Assembly: GCA_025266875.1 (NCBI GenBank)
Contig: JALLLT010000001.1
Span: forward strand, 744,001 to 808,000
Reading direction: 5' to 3'
DNA length: 64,000 bases
Source: Fennellomyces sp. T-0311
Taxonomy: Eukaryota > Mucoromycota > Mucoromycetes > Mucorales > Lichtheimiaceae
Within the stretch, counting starts at the first letter, position 1. Each line of letters starts with the position of its first letter. Positions 11,401 to 22,119 of this stretch are shown piece after piece. The notes below the pieces were generated by a model that saw only the letters and a list, made by a program, of their open reading frames with translations, was not told the DNA's origin and ran no database searches. The position numbers and the translations under genes are program-made.

Positions 11401-13839
11401 AACTTTCTTCCATGATGGATGAACCTTTCATTATACAAGAATTGGCGTCGCATGGATCAAGCATGGCTGCCGAATTAACGGCTTCGTCACCACTTTCTTC
11501 ATCTGATATATCAATCCTTTGGCTTAGTAAATGTATTTTTTTTGGTATTTAGAAAAAAATCTTACCAAATGGTACTCCTTTGGCTATGCATCGTGCGCGT
11601 CGTTGTTCTCGTTTTTCGAGCGCGCGCAGTCTATTTTCCAGAACCATCCAAGCGTATCCATGGAGGTAGATCTAATTATGCTGTTAGTTTCGGTATGTTT
11701 AGCCAGTTGCAGATGGATTTTTTTTTACCTGTTCCTCACCGACAATCATCATTTTATTATTCCAATTGTAGGAGCCCATCACAGCAAGACACATATCGCG
11801 TAAATCGGTATCCATATCTGCGCTTGCGCTCTGCTGAATAATATCTGCGTATCGTTCACCAAATTCGCTGATAGTCATCTTTATCTTGTACTCGTGTCGT
11901 GCTCGCAACGAAAGCTCCAGCAAATTGAACATTTGCACTTGCGCTGTGATTCTTTTACCATCACATGAGCTTGGCAAGTGCAAATCGTTTGGAATAAGAC
12001 AAATGACCCACCACACTTCGGTTTCCCTCAGTGTCTTGAACAATTCATCCATTGCATCATTCAGTTGATGAAGAGGTCCACTCGTTGTTTGTTGCTGCGG
12101 CTCCTCCATTGGTTTGCGTTTCATGGAAGGCGATCGACGTGGTTTCGCAGATTGTTCAGCAGCAACAATAGCTTGCCCTTTGGATTCCGTATTAACGGTC
12201 TTTTGCAGGAACAATTTTTGTGCCAATGGGTTTCTGCAATCATCGCTTCGAAACATGGCAACAAAGTCGGCGTTCATGGATGATTCATTGCATTTATCCA
12301 AAAATTGGCTGCGGCTGTAAGTGGATGGCCCGGTATAGTGTTGAATAGTGAACGTCTCTGGACGTTTTACGGTGAGGCAGGGATGCTGTTTGTTTTTGTT
12401 GAGGAATGGCTCCATTGTCGATGCAGAAGCTGCTTCCAACATGAGTTGAAGACATGGTGTGGCTGTCGTTTGATATGTTGGCGGATCTCGGTCAACAGCT
12501 TTTTCATGATACACTTCGACATGATGCTGAAACGTATGGTCGAGCATGAACTGATGCCATTTTTCGTTTGCGAAATTGATGCTGAACTGATCAAAGGTCG
12601 ATATCGCATTGCTGATTTCGTGGCCGGGGAAATCCGTCAAGCTGATAAAATTATCAAATGTCGATTTGCAAAGCTTTTTGTTGATAGCTTCGACAATCCA
12701 TGTAAATAGCAGCGAATAGAGTGTTTGTGCGAGCAAATCACGCTGTTTGGATGCTTGATCTGCGTCCAAGACGACCGTTGTCATGTCTCGCTGAACCAAT
12801 TTGGTTTGATACAGCAAGACATTTTCAATCGATTTGGTTTCCAATCCCAAAAATTGCGCGACCAGTTCCAGCGTAGCCATATTTTTAATATTGGCTTCTT
12901 TTCCTTGGGGAACGAATTGAAGGTTGCCCAAATGGATAATGGCTGCAAGAATGTGAGTGAGGTATTGCCACGTTAACTTGTCGACGCCGAGTGATTTCAT
13001 ATTGGCTTTGAGTTCGGCAAGGTCATCACTTTTGCTGGCAACCAGCTGAGTGTCCTTTTTGTACAGATACCGGAACTGTGATCCGTTTTCACCTAGTTGA
13101 AGTGATTTGTCATGGGTGAGGTAATACAAGACTTGGAAATTGGACATGTATTCATCGCCAGGTGTGGTGACGCGTGTACGTTCCAAGAGGTAATCGAGAA
13201 ATTTGGCACCAATCATTCGTCCGCGTTCGTTAAATTGGAGTTCAACGTGGCTGCCAAACCGTGATGCATTACCGAGTGTGCGACAATGTCCGAATGCTTC
13301 AAGGATTGCATATGCTCGCTGCACATGCTGTTGCACTCGACTGATTTTTTTGTTGCCTCCACTTAGCGTCATTAAATGTTCCAATGCTGCAATACGCATA
13401 TCAGTTTTTCCACTACCACTTTGACCTCTAAATATATTAATAAAAAAAAGTAGTATATTAGTTGAATGTGGCTCCGCTTTTTTCTTTCCCCCTAATATAA
13501 CTCGTGCCTAAAGATGATAGATTGATCATGACCAGTTCGTCGCAAGTGAAAGTAAGCTTGGTTGACATGCTGAAAAATATGTGGATCGAGTTGCTGGTGT
13601 GGGTGTTGTTGATGATCTTTGGCTGGATCTTTGTATTCGGCCAAGTACTGTTCACTCGTCTCACATAGCCTTGGACCAAGGATATCTTTGTATGGATTGA
13701 CAGCGATCAATGTAGAATTGCGTATCCGAGTATATATCTTATCCTGTAGGAAGCGTGATCGGATCGTAGTAACGAGTGCTTCTTCTGTCAGGTTGTTGAT
13801 ATCGGTCAGATCATTGATACTGTTGACAGAGCCGGACAT
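8404..13839 (-). CDS. Chitin synthase with N-terminal myosin-like motor domain (class V/VII type)
   Basis: Five exons on minus: 13839-13502, 13427-11729, 11671-11566, 11502-8948, 8889-8404. Total 5184 nt, 1727 aa. The N-terminal ~690 aa are a myosin-like motor with a P-loop GQSGSGKT (residues 114-121, created by the first splice) and the helix LLENRL..LEKREQRRAR-type end. The canonical switch II DxxGFE is replaced by DFPGHE, so the motor may be weak or inactive. After an acidic linker come two membrane segments, a cytochrome-b5-like region, a further membrane segment and the GT2 chitin synthase catalytic domain. The latter shows DADTEV, GEDRYL and the signature QRRRW at about residues 1478-1482. 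Three or more C-terminal membrane helices follow. The last ~56 aa are a DEK_C domain (SDIVEEIERILDN...FINKCIEQSL), characteristic of this class. It polymerises UDP-GlcNAc into chitin at hyphal tips; the motor is thought to aid vesicle delivery or retention. Confidence 0.95.
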
Positions 13840-14379
13840 TTTTTATACAAGTTGGTCCCCGATACCAGCTTTTTTTGTGTTGTTTAGGTAACAATGATGT
13901 ATATGAGAGCAGGGTGGGATTTGGAGTAATGCTAGAACGACAGAAAAAGAAAGAGTAAAAAAAAAAGAAGTGAGTTTCAGTAGCAGTGGAGATGAATTGC
14001 AGTATACCTCCCAGCCCCTCGAATGATTATAATACAAACAGAGGCAGTATTAGTCTCGAAATCAACTCCTTCTTTAGAGAAAGCCAAAACCCCCAAGTCA
14101 ACTCCTGTTCTACTTTCGTCAAACGTGCTTTATTGCTTTTCAACTTGTGGCCCCTATTTACGTCCCCCGACAGAAACACCCCGTCCTCCTTACAAACTCC
14201 AGTAGTAGTAATAGTAGCTCGATAGGGCTATGCCGAACGAGAGGGCGATCACAAATAGTAAAGCAAGGGGGTAACCACCAGCAGATGTATGCGGTTGAAT
14301 GAAATCAGTCTTGACTTGAGAGGGAATTTTTTTTTAGTAAGAGAAAGAGAGGATATTGTTGTTTCAGCCATACAGAGAT
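13840..14379. other. Promoter region of the chitin synthase
   Basis: About 540 bp between the chitin synthase start (minus) and the dioxygenase stop (minus). No gene recognised. It contains purine-rich stretches such as 13945-13977. Short open frames here have no recognisable protein. Confidence 0.45.
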
Positions 14380-15565
14380 TTACAACTCATCTCGAGCAAA
14401 CAAAGATGTACCATTTCTGTATGTGGGCATCGATAAACCCTTTGGTAGTCCAAATCCGTATGATCCCCAACCCAGGGTTGCAATGTAGTCTTCCAGTAAC
14501 TTGATGCCTTCATCATTGCCCGCTGCTCCTAACGCCACATGGAAGGGCACCAAATGCTGAATAAAGTTTAGATAACCACACGTTTGATCGTACTTTATAA
14601 ATATACCTCAGCTGTTGGATGGCACTGACGGAAACCTTTATGCTGGTTCAGGGTGTTGGCCGATTCTTTTCTTGCTTCGCCAGTCAAACCACAAGCTGCC
14701 TTTTCCATGTCCTTGTCGAAATCGATAACAAATTGTGGTGACGGTTTACCCATACTACTATATAACAATCGCAAGTTGTGAACCGCGCTTCCTGATCCAA
14801 TGATGACAACACCTTCGTCCCTATAGGTTTTAAATGTGTTTAACTTTTTTTTTCAATACCTAAGGCCGTGTTATATATATATATGTATACCTTAGCGGCG
14901 CCAGTGCTTCGCCCATTTTCGTGTGCATGGCCATGTCTTCATGTCCAAATGTTGAGACTTCAACAATGGGAATTTCCTTGTTAGAGCGCATGGCACGTTT
15001 TAATGGTACCCAAACACCGTGGTCGTTGCCATAGTTTTTGCCCGTAGCTTTGATACCAGACTATAACAAAAGGTTGTCAGCGTCCTTGAACTTTTTTTCT
15101 CACTGTGTTTTCATACCTTTTGTAACAATCCAATGACCTTTTCGGCTAATTCAGGTGAACCTTGGTGATCCCATTTTTCTTCATAGTATCGTTGTGGAAA
15201 GTTGTAAAAGTCGTAAATGAGTTCCGGCTTGTCCGAAGTGTCGACTATAAAAAGCGTGCATCAGTTTGCGGACTGAGTTGTAGCCTTAAATAATTTACCA
15301 TAAATGCCATTTTTGCCTGTTCCTTGCCAATGTGCACTGATAATAACAATGGCCTTGGGCTTGAGCTCGTTCTTCAAGTACTTGCCAAACCAGGTATAAA
15401 ATTCACCCGGCTTTTCTTTATCTTCGAGAAGGTTCGGACCTTATTTTTTTTTTTTTTTTGGTTTATGCCCATTAGTTTTTTATCCTACAAAGGTAAAAAA
15501 AAATGAAGGCACCCTTTACCTCCGTGGGAAATAAAGAACACAGGCGCTTTGGTGGTGGTAGACAT
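14380..15565 (-). CDS. Extradiol aromatic ring-opening dioxygenase, DODA type (LigB fold)
   Basis: Six exons on minus: 15565-15520, 15439-15299, 15244-15117, 15060-14891, 14820-14607, 14556-14380. Total 876 nt, 291 aa, the normal family length. The metal-site histidines are visible in the expected order: VFFISHGGP, VIISAHWQG, GNDHGVWVP and VPFHVALGAAG. Plant 4,5-DOPA dioxygenase and bacterial YgiD share this arrangement. The family cleaves catechol-type substrates such as L-DOPA with non-heme iron (or zinc); the substrate here is unknown. The chosen start, MSTTTKAPVFFISHGG, matches the usual N-terminus. An in-frame ATG at 15635 would add a hydrophobic, basic leader that could be a targeting peptide, but a TATA element at 15666-15673 and a possible 5'-UTR intron (15649-15610) favour the short form. 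Confidence 0.92.
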
Positions 15566-15665
15566 CGTGTTATAGTATGTGGCAGAAGCAAAAGCAGCAG
15601 AGGCTATGACTGGGGAAAAAAGTTTAAATGTTTTGAGCATTACACATACCGGATTCAAACCCGGC

Positions 15666-15673
15666 ATTTTATA
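15666..15673 (-). promoter_or_regulatory. TATA element of the DODA-type dioxygenase
   Basis: Minus-strand TATAAAAT about 100 nt upstream of the chosen start codon. It lies inside the region that is also part of the tandem duplication described separately. Confidence 0.45.
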
Positions 15674-15786
15674 CTTTGAGCGGGGGTGATGGGCGCGGCA
15701 TTACCGAGCGGAACAAAGTTTCATTTTAGGTAATCTTTGTAAGCCATGACTGATGCAACATAACGTCAAAATCCTTTATTATGGGT

Positions 15787-16203
15787 CTATCGTGGTAGCT
15801 TCAATTTGAACCGACTAAGCTTATGTCTATGTTGCTCTGAGAGCGCTGCCTGGTAATGGGATATTGAAGCAAGCGGCTCGGGTACTTTGGATACAGTGGT
15901 GTATGGCAAGTCTTCAGTGATTTTTTCAACTAGTGCGTCATTGTATATTTCTTGGTCATAATCGGTTATAATAATAGTAGGTAGCTGTGGATCTGTGCGT
16001 CAGTACATTTGTAACACGTATACAGTGAGAAAGAATTTTTTTCGGACAACACTCACGCAAGCTGATGGTGACTTGTAGGCAGATTGTAAATTGTTACTGC
16101 TACGCTTCAAGTTTTCCTGGTATTTATGTGTACTGTTACGGCCAGCCGGTGATGGGTATGGGTAGTCAAAAAATAATCGTTCGTCAAGACCGTCTGTCTC
16201 CAT
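15787..16203 (-). CDS. Small lineage-specific protein, paralogue A of a tandem pair
   Basis: Two exons on minus, 16203-16057 and 15984-15787, 345 nt, 114 aa. No family recognised. It begins METDGLDERLFFDYPYPSP, contains a Ser/Asn-rich middle, then exon 2 LPTIIITDYDQE...LVEKITEDLPY, and ends with a basic segment ALSEQHRHKLSRFKLKLPR. It is clearly homologous to the gene at 17387-17799 over its entire length, including the intron position (phase 0, directly before LPTI). No signal peptide or membrane segment. Acidic front and basic tail suggest a small soluble, protein-binding protein, but the function is unknown. Conservation of protein against divergent introns supports a real gene. Confidence 0.8.
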
Positions 16204-16520
16204 GGTGATGTAATGACGAAGAAAGGTTTTCAAAAAAGAAAAAGAAAGTGAAAGAAACAAAAGTGGGAAACGAGGGCTATTAATTATTTTTCTAAACAGA
16301 TTAGGATGATGACACAGGGGTGAGGTAAATGTACGTGTACTTCCATATAATCCTTCTTTGTGTGCAACCTTAGAAATAAAGGAACGCACGACACCTATTC
16401 TTGTCAACAGAACACCATGTGATCTATTCTTGACACCATTTGCTACATTAGAAAACAAACTAACGCTGATCGACCAAACAATAACATCTCGTTGGCTTTT
16501 GAGTTTTTTACGTTTAACGT

Positions 16521-17225
16521 ATCGGAATCTTTGATAATTGTTTCCGAGAATATAAGATCTGTTACAGAAGTTGACTTTTTAGGCTCGTTAATTTGAAAGA
16601 TTATCCATTCATAACGATGGTCACCAGTGACTCACCAGTTAAGTTGTCACATGGCAACATACTGCCTCACTAAAGGAAGCCACTCTCCATACTGGTAATC
16701 GTAGGTTAAAAGCATTGATCATACATGTATATAATGCAATTGCCTACAGAAAATAAGCAGATTGATATATTCCAAAAGCAGATGTGTGGTTCAATTGACA
16801 TAGTGAATAAGCCATATCATGCGTAAATTTCCTGGTTCCCAGTTTACCGTGATGCATGTGAAGCTCAGTGTCATTATCCATATATACGTCCAATAGCTGC
16901 ACTATAGGGATAAATCTATCTCACAATGGAGTATATACCCTTTTGGCGGCTTCCCGATCTATGCTTGTTGGTTATGAATGTAGTGGGATTCTTTGCGCGT
17001 AGCTTCGATCCTACAATGTATAACTGACCAATTATAAGCAATCGCAAATCACCTCATGCTCCAGAAAATATGGGCCTCCTTTTGCAAAGCTAAAAAAAAA
17101 ATGTGCACACAGCACGTAAGCAATAAAAAGATTATACATTCGTGAGAAAAACGAAGCACAGAACTTGTCGTTACATTGGTATGCTACGACTCCAAAGGGA
17201 TAGATCCAAAAGTAGCAAAAAGGTG
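16521..17225. other. Spacer between the two duplicated units
   Basis: About 700 bp, AT-rich; no gene, RNA or repeat recognised. Confidence 0.4.
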
Positions 17226-18110
17226 GAGTAGAAAAGTTTAAATGCTTTTAGCATTATTGCATTTGTCGGTTCAGAAATCAGCATAGTTAAGGGGTGTGGT
17301 ATTTGGATTATTTGCCCGCAAACTACAACACAATCAATCCACGTCAAAATTATTATTATTATTATTATTTGTCATTGTCCTTCTATTTACGAAGATCGTG
17401 TAAGTTTTAGTTTTAATCGATTAAGATGATGTTTATGCTTTTCGGAAAGTGCCAGTTGGTAACTTGAAATCGAAACTGGTGGTTCGGGTTTTTTGGGTGC
17501 AGCAGAAAAAGGCAATTCTTCAGTAATTGCTTCCAACAGTGGACTAGTCCTTTCTTCATCGTAGTCAGTGATAAGAATGGTCGGCAACTGAATGTATGAT
17601 CTGTGCATCAGTACAAATATGTGTATAGTTGTACAAAATGTGTGGGAGAAAAAATATATATACTCACAGAAAATGATGGCTTATTGTTGTAAGAGTTAAA
17701 AGTGCTCCGCTTTGAGTTTTGCTGGTACATGTGTGCTTCTGCTGATGGTGCGTATGGATAATCAAGTAACAATCGTTCATCAAGAGCATCTGCTTCCATG
17801 GTAACAATGATAAAAGTTTAAGAAATAAAAGAAAGAGGAAGAAAATTCTGGGAAACACATGAATTATTTTCTATATAGGTTCGGGTGATGCCACAGGGGG
17901 TCAGATAAACCTACTTGTGCTTCCATATAACCTTGAACCAAAATGTGGAGCTATTGTAATTAAAGGAACGCCCTGTTCGATGGAAAACCATGTGATCTAT
18001 TCTTGACACTTTTCTTTGCCACATTCACTAAACAAACTAAATAATAATAATTTGGGATCGACCAAACATTGACATTCTGTTGTTTTCCGAATTTTTTACG
18101 GTAAGAAACC
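17226..18110 (-). repeat. Unit 2 of the tandem segmental duplication
   Basis: Second copy of the block at 15608-16520 in the same orientation, offset by about 1.57 kb. A TTA triplet run (17349-17369) lies just past the stop codon. The dioxygenase-promoter-like piece here is no longer next to a dioxygenase gene. Confidence 0.7.
17387..17799 (-). CDS. Small lineage-specific protein, paralogue B of a tandem pair
   Basis: Two exons on minus, 17799-17668 and 17587-17387, 333 nt, 110 aa. It starts MEADALDERLLLDYPYAPS. Exon 2 reads LPTILITDYDEERTSPLLEAITEELPFS..., and the protein ends ALSEKHKHHLNRLKLKLTRSS. It aligns end to end with the product of 15787-16203, with the same phase-0 intron. The most conserved parts are the N-terminal DALDERLLLDYPY-type block, the LPTI.ITDYD block, and the basic C-terminal helix ALSE.H.H.L.R.KLKL. 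The function is unknown. The conserved upstream region suggests that both copies are co-regulated (inference). Confidence 0.8.
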
Positions 18111-18330
18111 GTATTTGTTGTTTCGTTTGGATCAATCCGCTTGTTTAGCAAAGCAAGACGGACGTCTCCCCAAGGATGGTTCTCGGTGCGTCTTTTTGTT
18201 CTTTTTCGCATTTTTCCTTCGTACGACATAACATTGCATATCACAACGCGACGTATTTGAACAAAAACAACAACAGCAACAAAAAAAACAGAAGAACGTC
18301 TCCGGTATTCATCAAAACTTTTGAGAAGAG

Positions 18331-21128
18331 ATGCCAGTGCTAGGGGAAGTCGCAAGCAATCCAGCGTCGTTTGAATATACCAGCCGAATGGTTGAAAGTT
18401 CGTGGCGACACATTCTTGCTATTGCACAAAACCACATTCACGAGTTTCATCAAGGAGAGAATAACCCGCGTGATGAGGAACGACGTGCATCCCAAGAATT
18501 TTATGACCGTGAACGACGGATGGTTCATGCGCTTGACACGTTGTTTCAACTTGCTTATGAAGGTATGCATCTTATCGTTTTTTATTTAGAAAAAAGGGTG
18601 GAATTTTACTCACAGTACGTGATAGGGTCCGGGTATCTTGCGTTTATAGCGACAATTACATCTGCACTGGAACCAGAAAACCCAGTTGCCATGGCATTCC
18701 TCAGCCACATTGTCGACCGCGCTGCATTGCCATCGCGCGAAACCATGGCAGCTGTGTCACCTGTCATTCTCTCCAAACTCAACAAACCCTCACGGCACCT
18801 TTACAGTGTGCTGTCATCACTGATATCACCTTCCGCCGCACCTCTGAGCCGTCGCCGTGCACCCATCACCGTTCAACACTGGAAACGTCGTTGCCCACAA
18901 TGCCGCGACTTACCTATGCCAAAGAAAAAACGCCGTACAGCACCAAGTACCTTACTCAAACTCAACTCGGCGGCACTATGGTCACTTCTAGCCGAGAAAT
19001 TTGCGGGCGATTTATGCCAGGAATTGTGGAATGAACAAGTGGGAGATTTGCTGCTACATTTTCTGGCAGACTCGGATGAGGATTTACGTGTACGGATATT
19101 CGCCTTGATTGCGTTGGAGAAGTTTGCCTTGACTGGTATGCAGAATCACCGAAAAAGACCAAGGTTGTACTCATTATTTTGTCGAATGCATAGGCGCTGT
19201 GAAGGAAGCCATTATGGCGCATCCATGCAGTATTCGTACAGTTCTGCTATCGGTGATCCGCGAATGTGAAGCAGCCAACCATCGGATATTTCTTCTGTCA
19301 CCCTATTCACCCGCATCATCCCTCTCGCATGGATCACCCATCCTGGAAGCCGATGTAGGGAGCGACAAGTTACCGCTGCCGGCGATCAAACAACCTAGTC
19401 GAGTCAAGTGCTGTCTCGAGACTATGTGGAGGGATACAAAAGTGCAGCTGATGCGGCTGTTTCACCGAAAACACAAGGAGATGGAAAAATGCGACGACTT
19501 TGACGATGGGTGGTCACTTGATGGGCAGCACGAGAAAAAGGAGGGTAGTATACGGACCACGACTACTGAGTCATCCGATGATATCAAGCAACGGGCGTCG
19601 CCCCCGCAGCGTCCCGAGTTCTTGAGTCATCTCAATAGCTTTGACACAGGATTTATACCACCGGAAGGAAAGTTACGAGATGACTGGACGCGTTACGTGC
19701 AACTGGCGCACTGTTCCCGATGGGCGTTGGATAACGTATTTAGTAAGTTGCATATAAAGCCCTTCCCCCTTTTTTTTATCGTCAACTCTAAACGTAAACT
19801 GTAGGCGATGACGAGCAGCAGGCAAGAAGCAATACGGCAGAAAAAAACAAACAAACCTTATTTCTAACATACCTTGTAGCTTGCTTGTTCGTGGGATTTG
19901 ACCCATTTGAAAGCAATCATGAATATTTTTGACGCGACGGCACACTGGAAACTTGGTGGCAATGGCCTTGAACTACGCAACGATCGACCGCATTTCGAAT
20001 CAATACGCGCCACGGCGTGTGTCAAGAAGGGTAAATGGTACTACGAAACGCTGCTCTTGACGAATGGAATTATGCAGCTGGGGTGGGCAACCAACCGCTG
20101 CCGGTTCACTCCAGAAGAAGGTTATGGCGTAGGCGACGACTGTGTAATGTATCCCTCATTACCGTATTGAGAAAAGCGTACTTACGCATTTACATAATAT
20201 AGAACGGCTTTGCGTTCGATACATATCGCACTGCTGTATGGGTACGTCTGCTACATAGCAAATAATTCTTTCAGATGCATGATACTAAAGCTAGCTTGCT
20301 TGCATAGGCGGACGGATCTGCAGTGTACCCCCAGTCGCATAGCAACATCCAGTGTCGTGCAGGCGACGTTTTGGGAAGTTTCCTTGACCTCGACAACGGC
20401 CTGTGCACGTTCTTCATCAACGGCTGTGATTTGGGGTTGACAGTTGAATTCGAGCATCCAGCGCGACAGCAACGCGCGTCAACAATAAGTCAAGACGAAG
20501 ACACCACGGCTTCTCCGATCCTGCCCCCGACGCCATTCAACAGCAATGCTGAAACGAGACCTAGCAGCAGCACTAGCAGCAAGCGCAGTAAAAAAAAGCC
20601 AAGCAAATCCGTGAGCCTGGGATTGTATCCAGCCGTAAGCTTAACGACGCACCAACATGTTCTACTTAACTTTGGCGATCGGCCGTGGATGTATCCACCC
20701 CCTGTCTCCGTCAAGTATAAGGGGATTAGTGAAGCGGGAAAACTTGATGAGCACTACAAGAATCGAGTGATTAAGTATGTGCAAAAGAGGAAGCCGAGAT
20801 GCAAATCCCAGTCGACCACGGGTTCGGCAATGCAGATTCCAGAAGCAGATACAATTAGCAACAGTAGTGGCAGCAGCTACGATTGGGACGGGCCACTGTG
20901 TACGATTTGCTTCTCGGAGCCCAAAAATGTGGTCCTTTTGCCTTGTCGACATACTGGCTGGGGTGAGCGCTGTGCGGATGCACTTGACATGTGGTAACGT
21001 GCATCGCTCGTTTTTTTTTTGGCTCTCCTAGTTTCTCCACTAATTCTTTTTTTCTGTATAGCCCGCTATGTCGAGCAGAAATCGAGGACCGGATCAATGC
21101 GTCTGTCATCCAGCCAATCGCTGCATAG
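18331..21128 (+). CDS. RING and SPRY domain protein (RSPRY1-like), probable E3 ubiquitin ligase
   Basis: Seven exons: 18331-19135, 19194-19742, 19805-19821, 19880-20143, 20203-20241, 20308-20993, 21062-21128. Total 2427 nt, 808 aa. The N-terminal half is helical and matches the RSPRY1 layout: LLAEKFAGD..., LFALIALEKFALTG-type repeat and SRWALDNVF. A SPRY/B30.2 domain follows (about 535-660): KWYYETLLLTNGIMQLGWATN, EGYGVGDD, FAFDTYRTAVW, GDVLGSFLDLDNG...FFINGCDLG. The C-terminal C3HC4 RING is LCTICFSEPKNVVLLPCRHTGWGERC...MCPLCRAEI. The fifth zinc ligand (after HTGW) is Gly (GGT at 20962-20964) instead of Cys. Intron 3 (19822-19879) has GC-AG ends. A possible 27-nt stretch in exon 1 (18561-18587) with GT...TTTAG ends is in frame and was kept as coding. 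Confidence 0.88.
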
Positions 21129-21518
21129 GGGCGTTCTGTGTAAAATATGTCTCTAATTAATGTGTACCATAGTAATCGATAATAAAAGCGCATATGTGTA
21201 GAAACTCTCTTTTTATCGGTGGGACCACAGATGAGGTCATGATGGAAGTGGGCAATCCCTGCATTTTATTTGATCTGATGAGTGTGGCTAAAAGAGCGAT
21301 GATTCTTTATTTACCTGGATGCAAGCTGATGCAGTCTGCTCTCGTTTGCTTTAACAATAAGTGGCAAACATGCAAATGATTGCATGGACAAGGGGAAATG
21401 CATTTCTTTGACCCCCTTATCTTGCCCTTTTCTTTTCTTTCTTTCTTTTCTTCCCTTGAGCGCCCCAAAGCGAGAAGAAAGAAAAGGCTGCGGATGTACA
21501 TTGCTTTATCTACCGCAA
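21129..21518. other. Intergenic spacer
   Basis: 3' flank of the RSPRY1-like gene and upstream region of the next (+) gene, with a CTTT-rich polypyrimidine tract at 21421-21455. Nothing else seen. Confidence 0.4.
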
Positions 21519-22043
21519 ATGCACTACAACTATGGTGCTTTAGTTGCAATCATCGTCACTACCCAGATGTTCTTTTTACTGGTGGCGGCCGACGACGAAG
21601 GCCTGGTGCGTAAAATCCGATCGGACGAGCAGCACTTGCGAGCACTTGTCGTTATTCTGTCACTGGCAGGCGGCCTAGTCATACCGTTCGCGCTGGGTGC
21701 GGGCATCTGTGTGTACTGGCACTGTCGACAATATCGGCGACGACGACGAAAAAAGCAATGGAAAAGCAAGGAACAAGTCGATGACACGCCCGAAATTGTT
21801 GTCGTGTCCGCTCCTCGTGCCGCGACTGAACCTACTCCAAGTGCTGTTGCGTCATCGCCACCTTCGCAGCAGGAGGATGGGCCTGAACCCTCGGCACCAC
21901 CGGCAAAAGAGCTGTTTGGAAATGGTGATTCGGCCTACGTGTCATCGTCATCCTCCGTGTGTCAGCCAACAACCACACATTGTTGCTGTCATCCGCCACC
22001 TCCCGCATACACCCCATCTGAACATATTCATCATGTAACATAG
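21519..22043 (+). CDS. Single-pass membrane protein with cytosolic PPxY motif, unknown function
   Basis: Intronless, 174 aa. A hydrophobic N-terminal signal/anchor (GALVAIIVTTQMFFLLVAA) is followed by a short charged ectodomain (DDEGLVRKIRSDEQHL) and a transmembrane helix (LVVILSLAGGLVIPFALGAGI), then a very basic stop-transfer stretch (RQYRRRRRKKQWK). The cytosolic tail is Ser/Pro-rich and disordered and ends with HCCCHPPPPAYTPSEHIHHVT. PPAY fits the PPxY consensus recognised by WW domains of Rsp5/Nedd4-type ligases or their adaptors, so this could be a ligase adaptor at the membrane (inference). The ATG at 21519 was chosen because it places the signal sequence at the N-terminus; an upstream in-frame start at 21384 is possible. 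Convergent with the phosphatase gene, 76 bp away. Confidence 0.6.
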   Translation: MHYNYGALVAIIVTTQMFFLLVAADDEGLVRKIRSDEQHLRALVVILSLAGGLVIPFALGAGICVYWHCRQYRRRRRKKQWKSKEQVDDTPEIVVVSAPRAATEPTPSAVASSPPSQQEDGPEPSAPPAKELFGNGDSAYVSSSSSVCQPTTTHCCCHPPPPAYTPSEHIHHVT

Positions 22044-22119
22044 CAACCCATTAATTGTTTCCCTCCTGAATTATACACACAAAATTGGCTTTATTCTCAA
22101 ATACATAGCTGCCATGTAG

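Larger units (their letters stand above)
15608..16520 (-). repeat. Unit 1 of a tandem segmental duplication (small gene plus its promoter)
   Basis: This block and 17226-18110 share the small two-exon gene, its upstream region and the downstream flank. In the promoter a 23-bp run is identical (16414-16436 and 17987-18009), about 200 bp upstream of each ATG. Other shared islands are 'cttccatataa', 'ggaacgc' and 'gatcgaccaaaca'. On the other side both carry 'agtttaaatg.ttt...agcatta' (about 15621 and 17235), which in unit 1 is the promoter of the dioxygenase. Confidence 0.7.

Noticed and set aside
15640..15725. tRNA-like stretch (GGGTTTGAATCC on minus)
   Set aside because: Resembles a B box and T arm, but no acceptor stem or A box can be placed; it coincides with the dioxygenase promoter.
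18561..18587. 27-nt intron in RSPRY1-like exon 1
   Set aside because: GT...AG ends exist, but it is far shorter than other introns here; the longer alternative ending at 18613 breaks the frame, so the segment was kept as coding.
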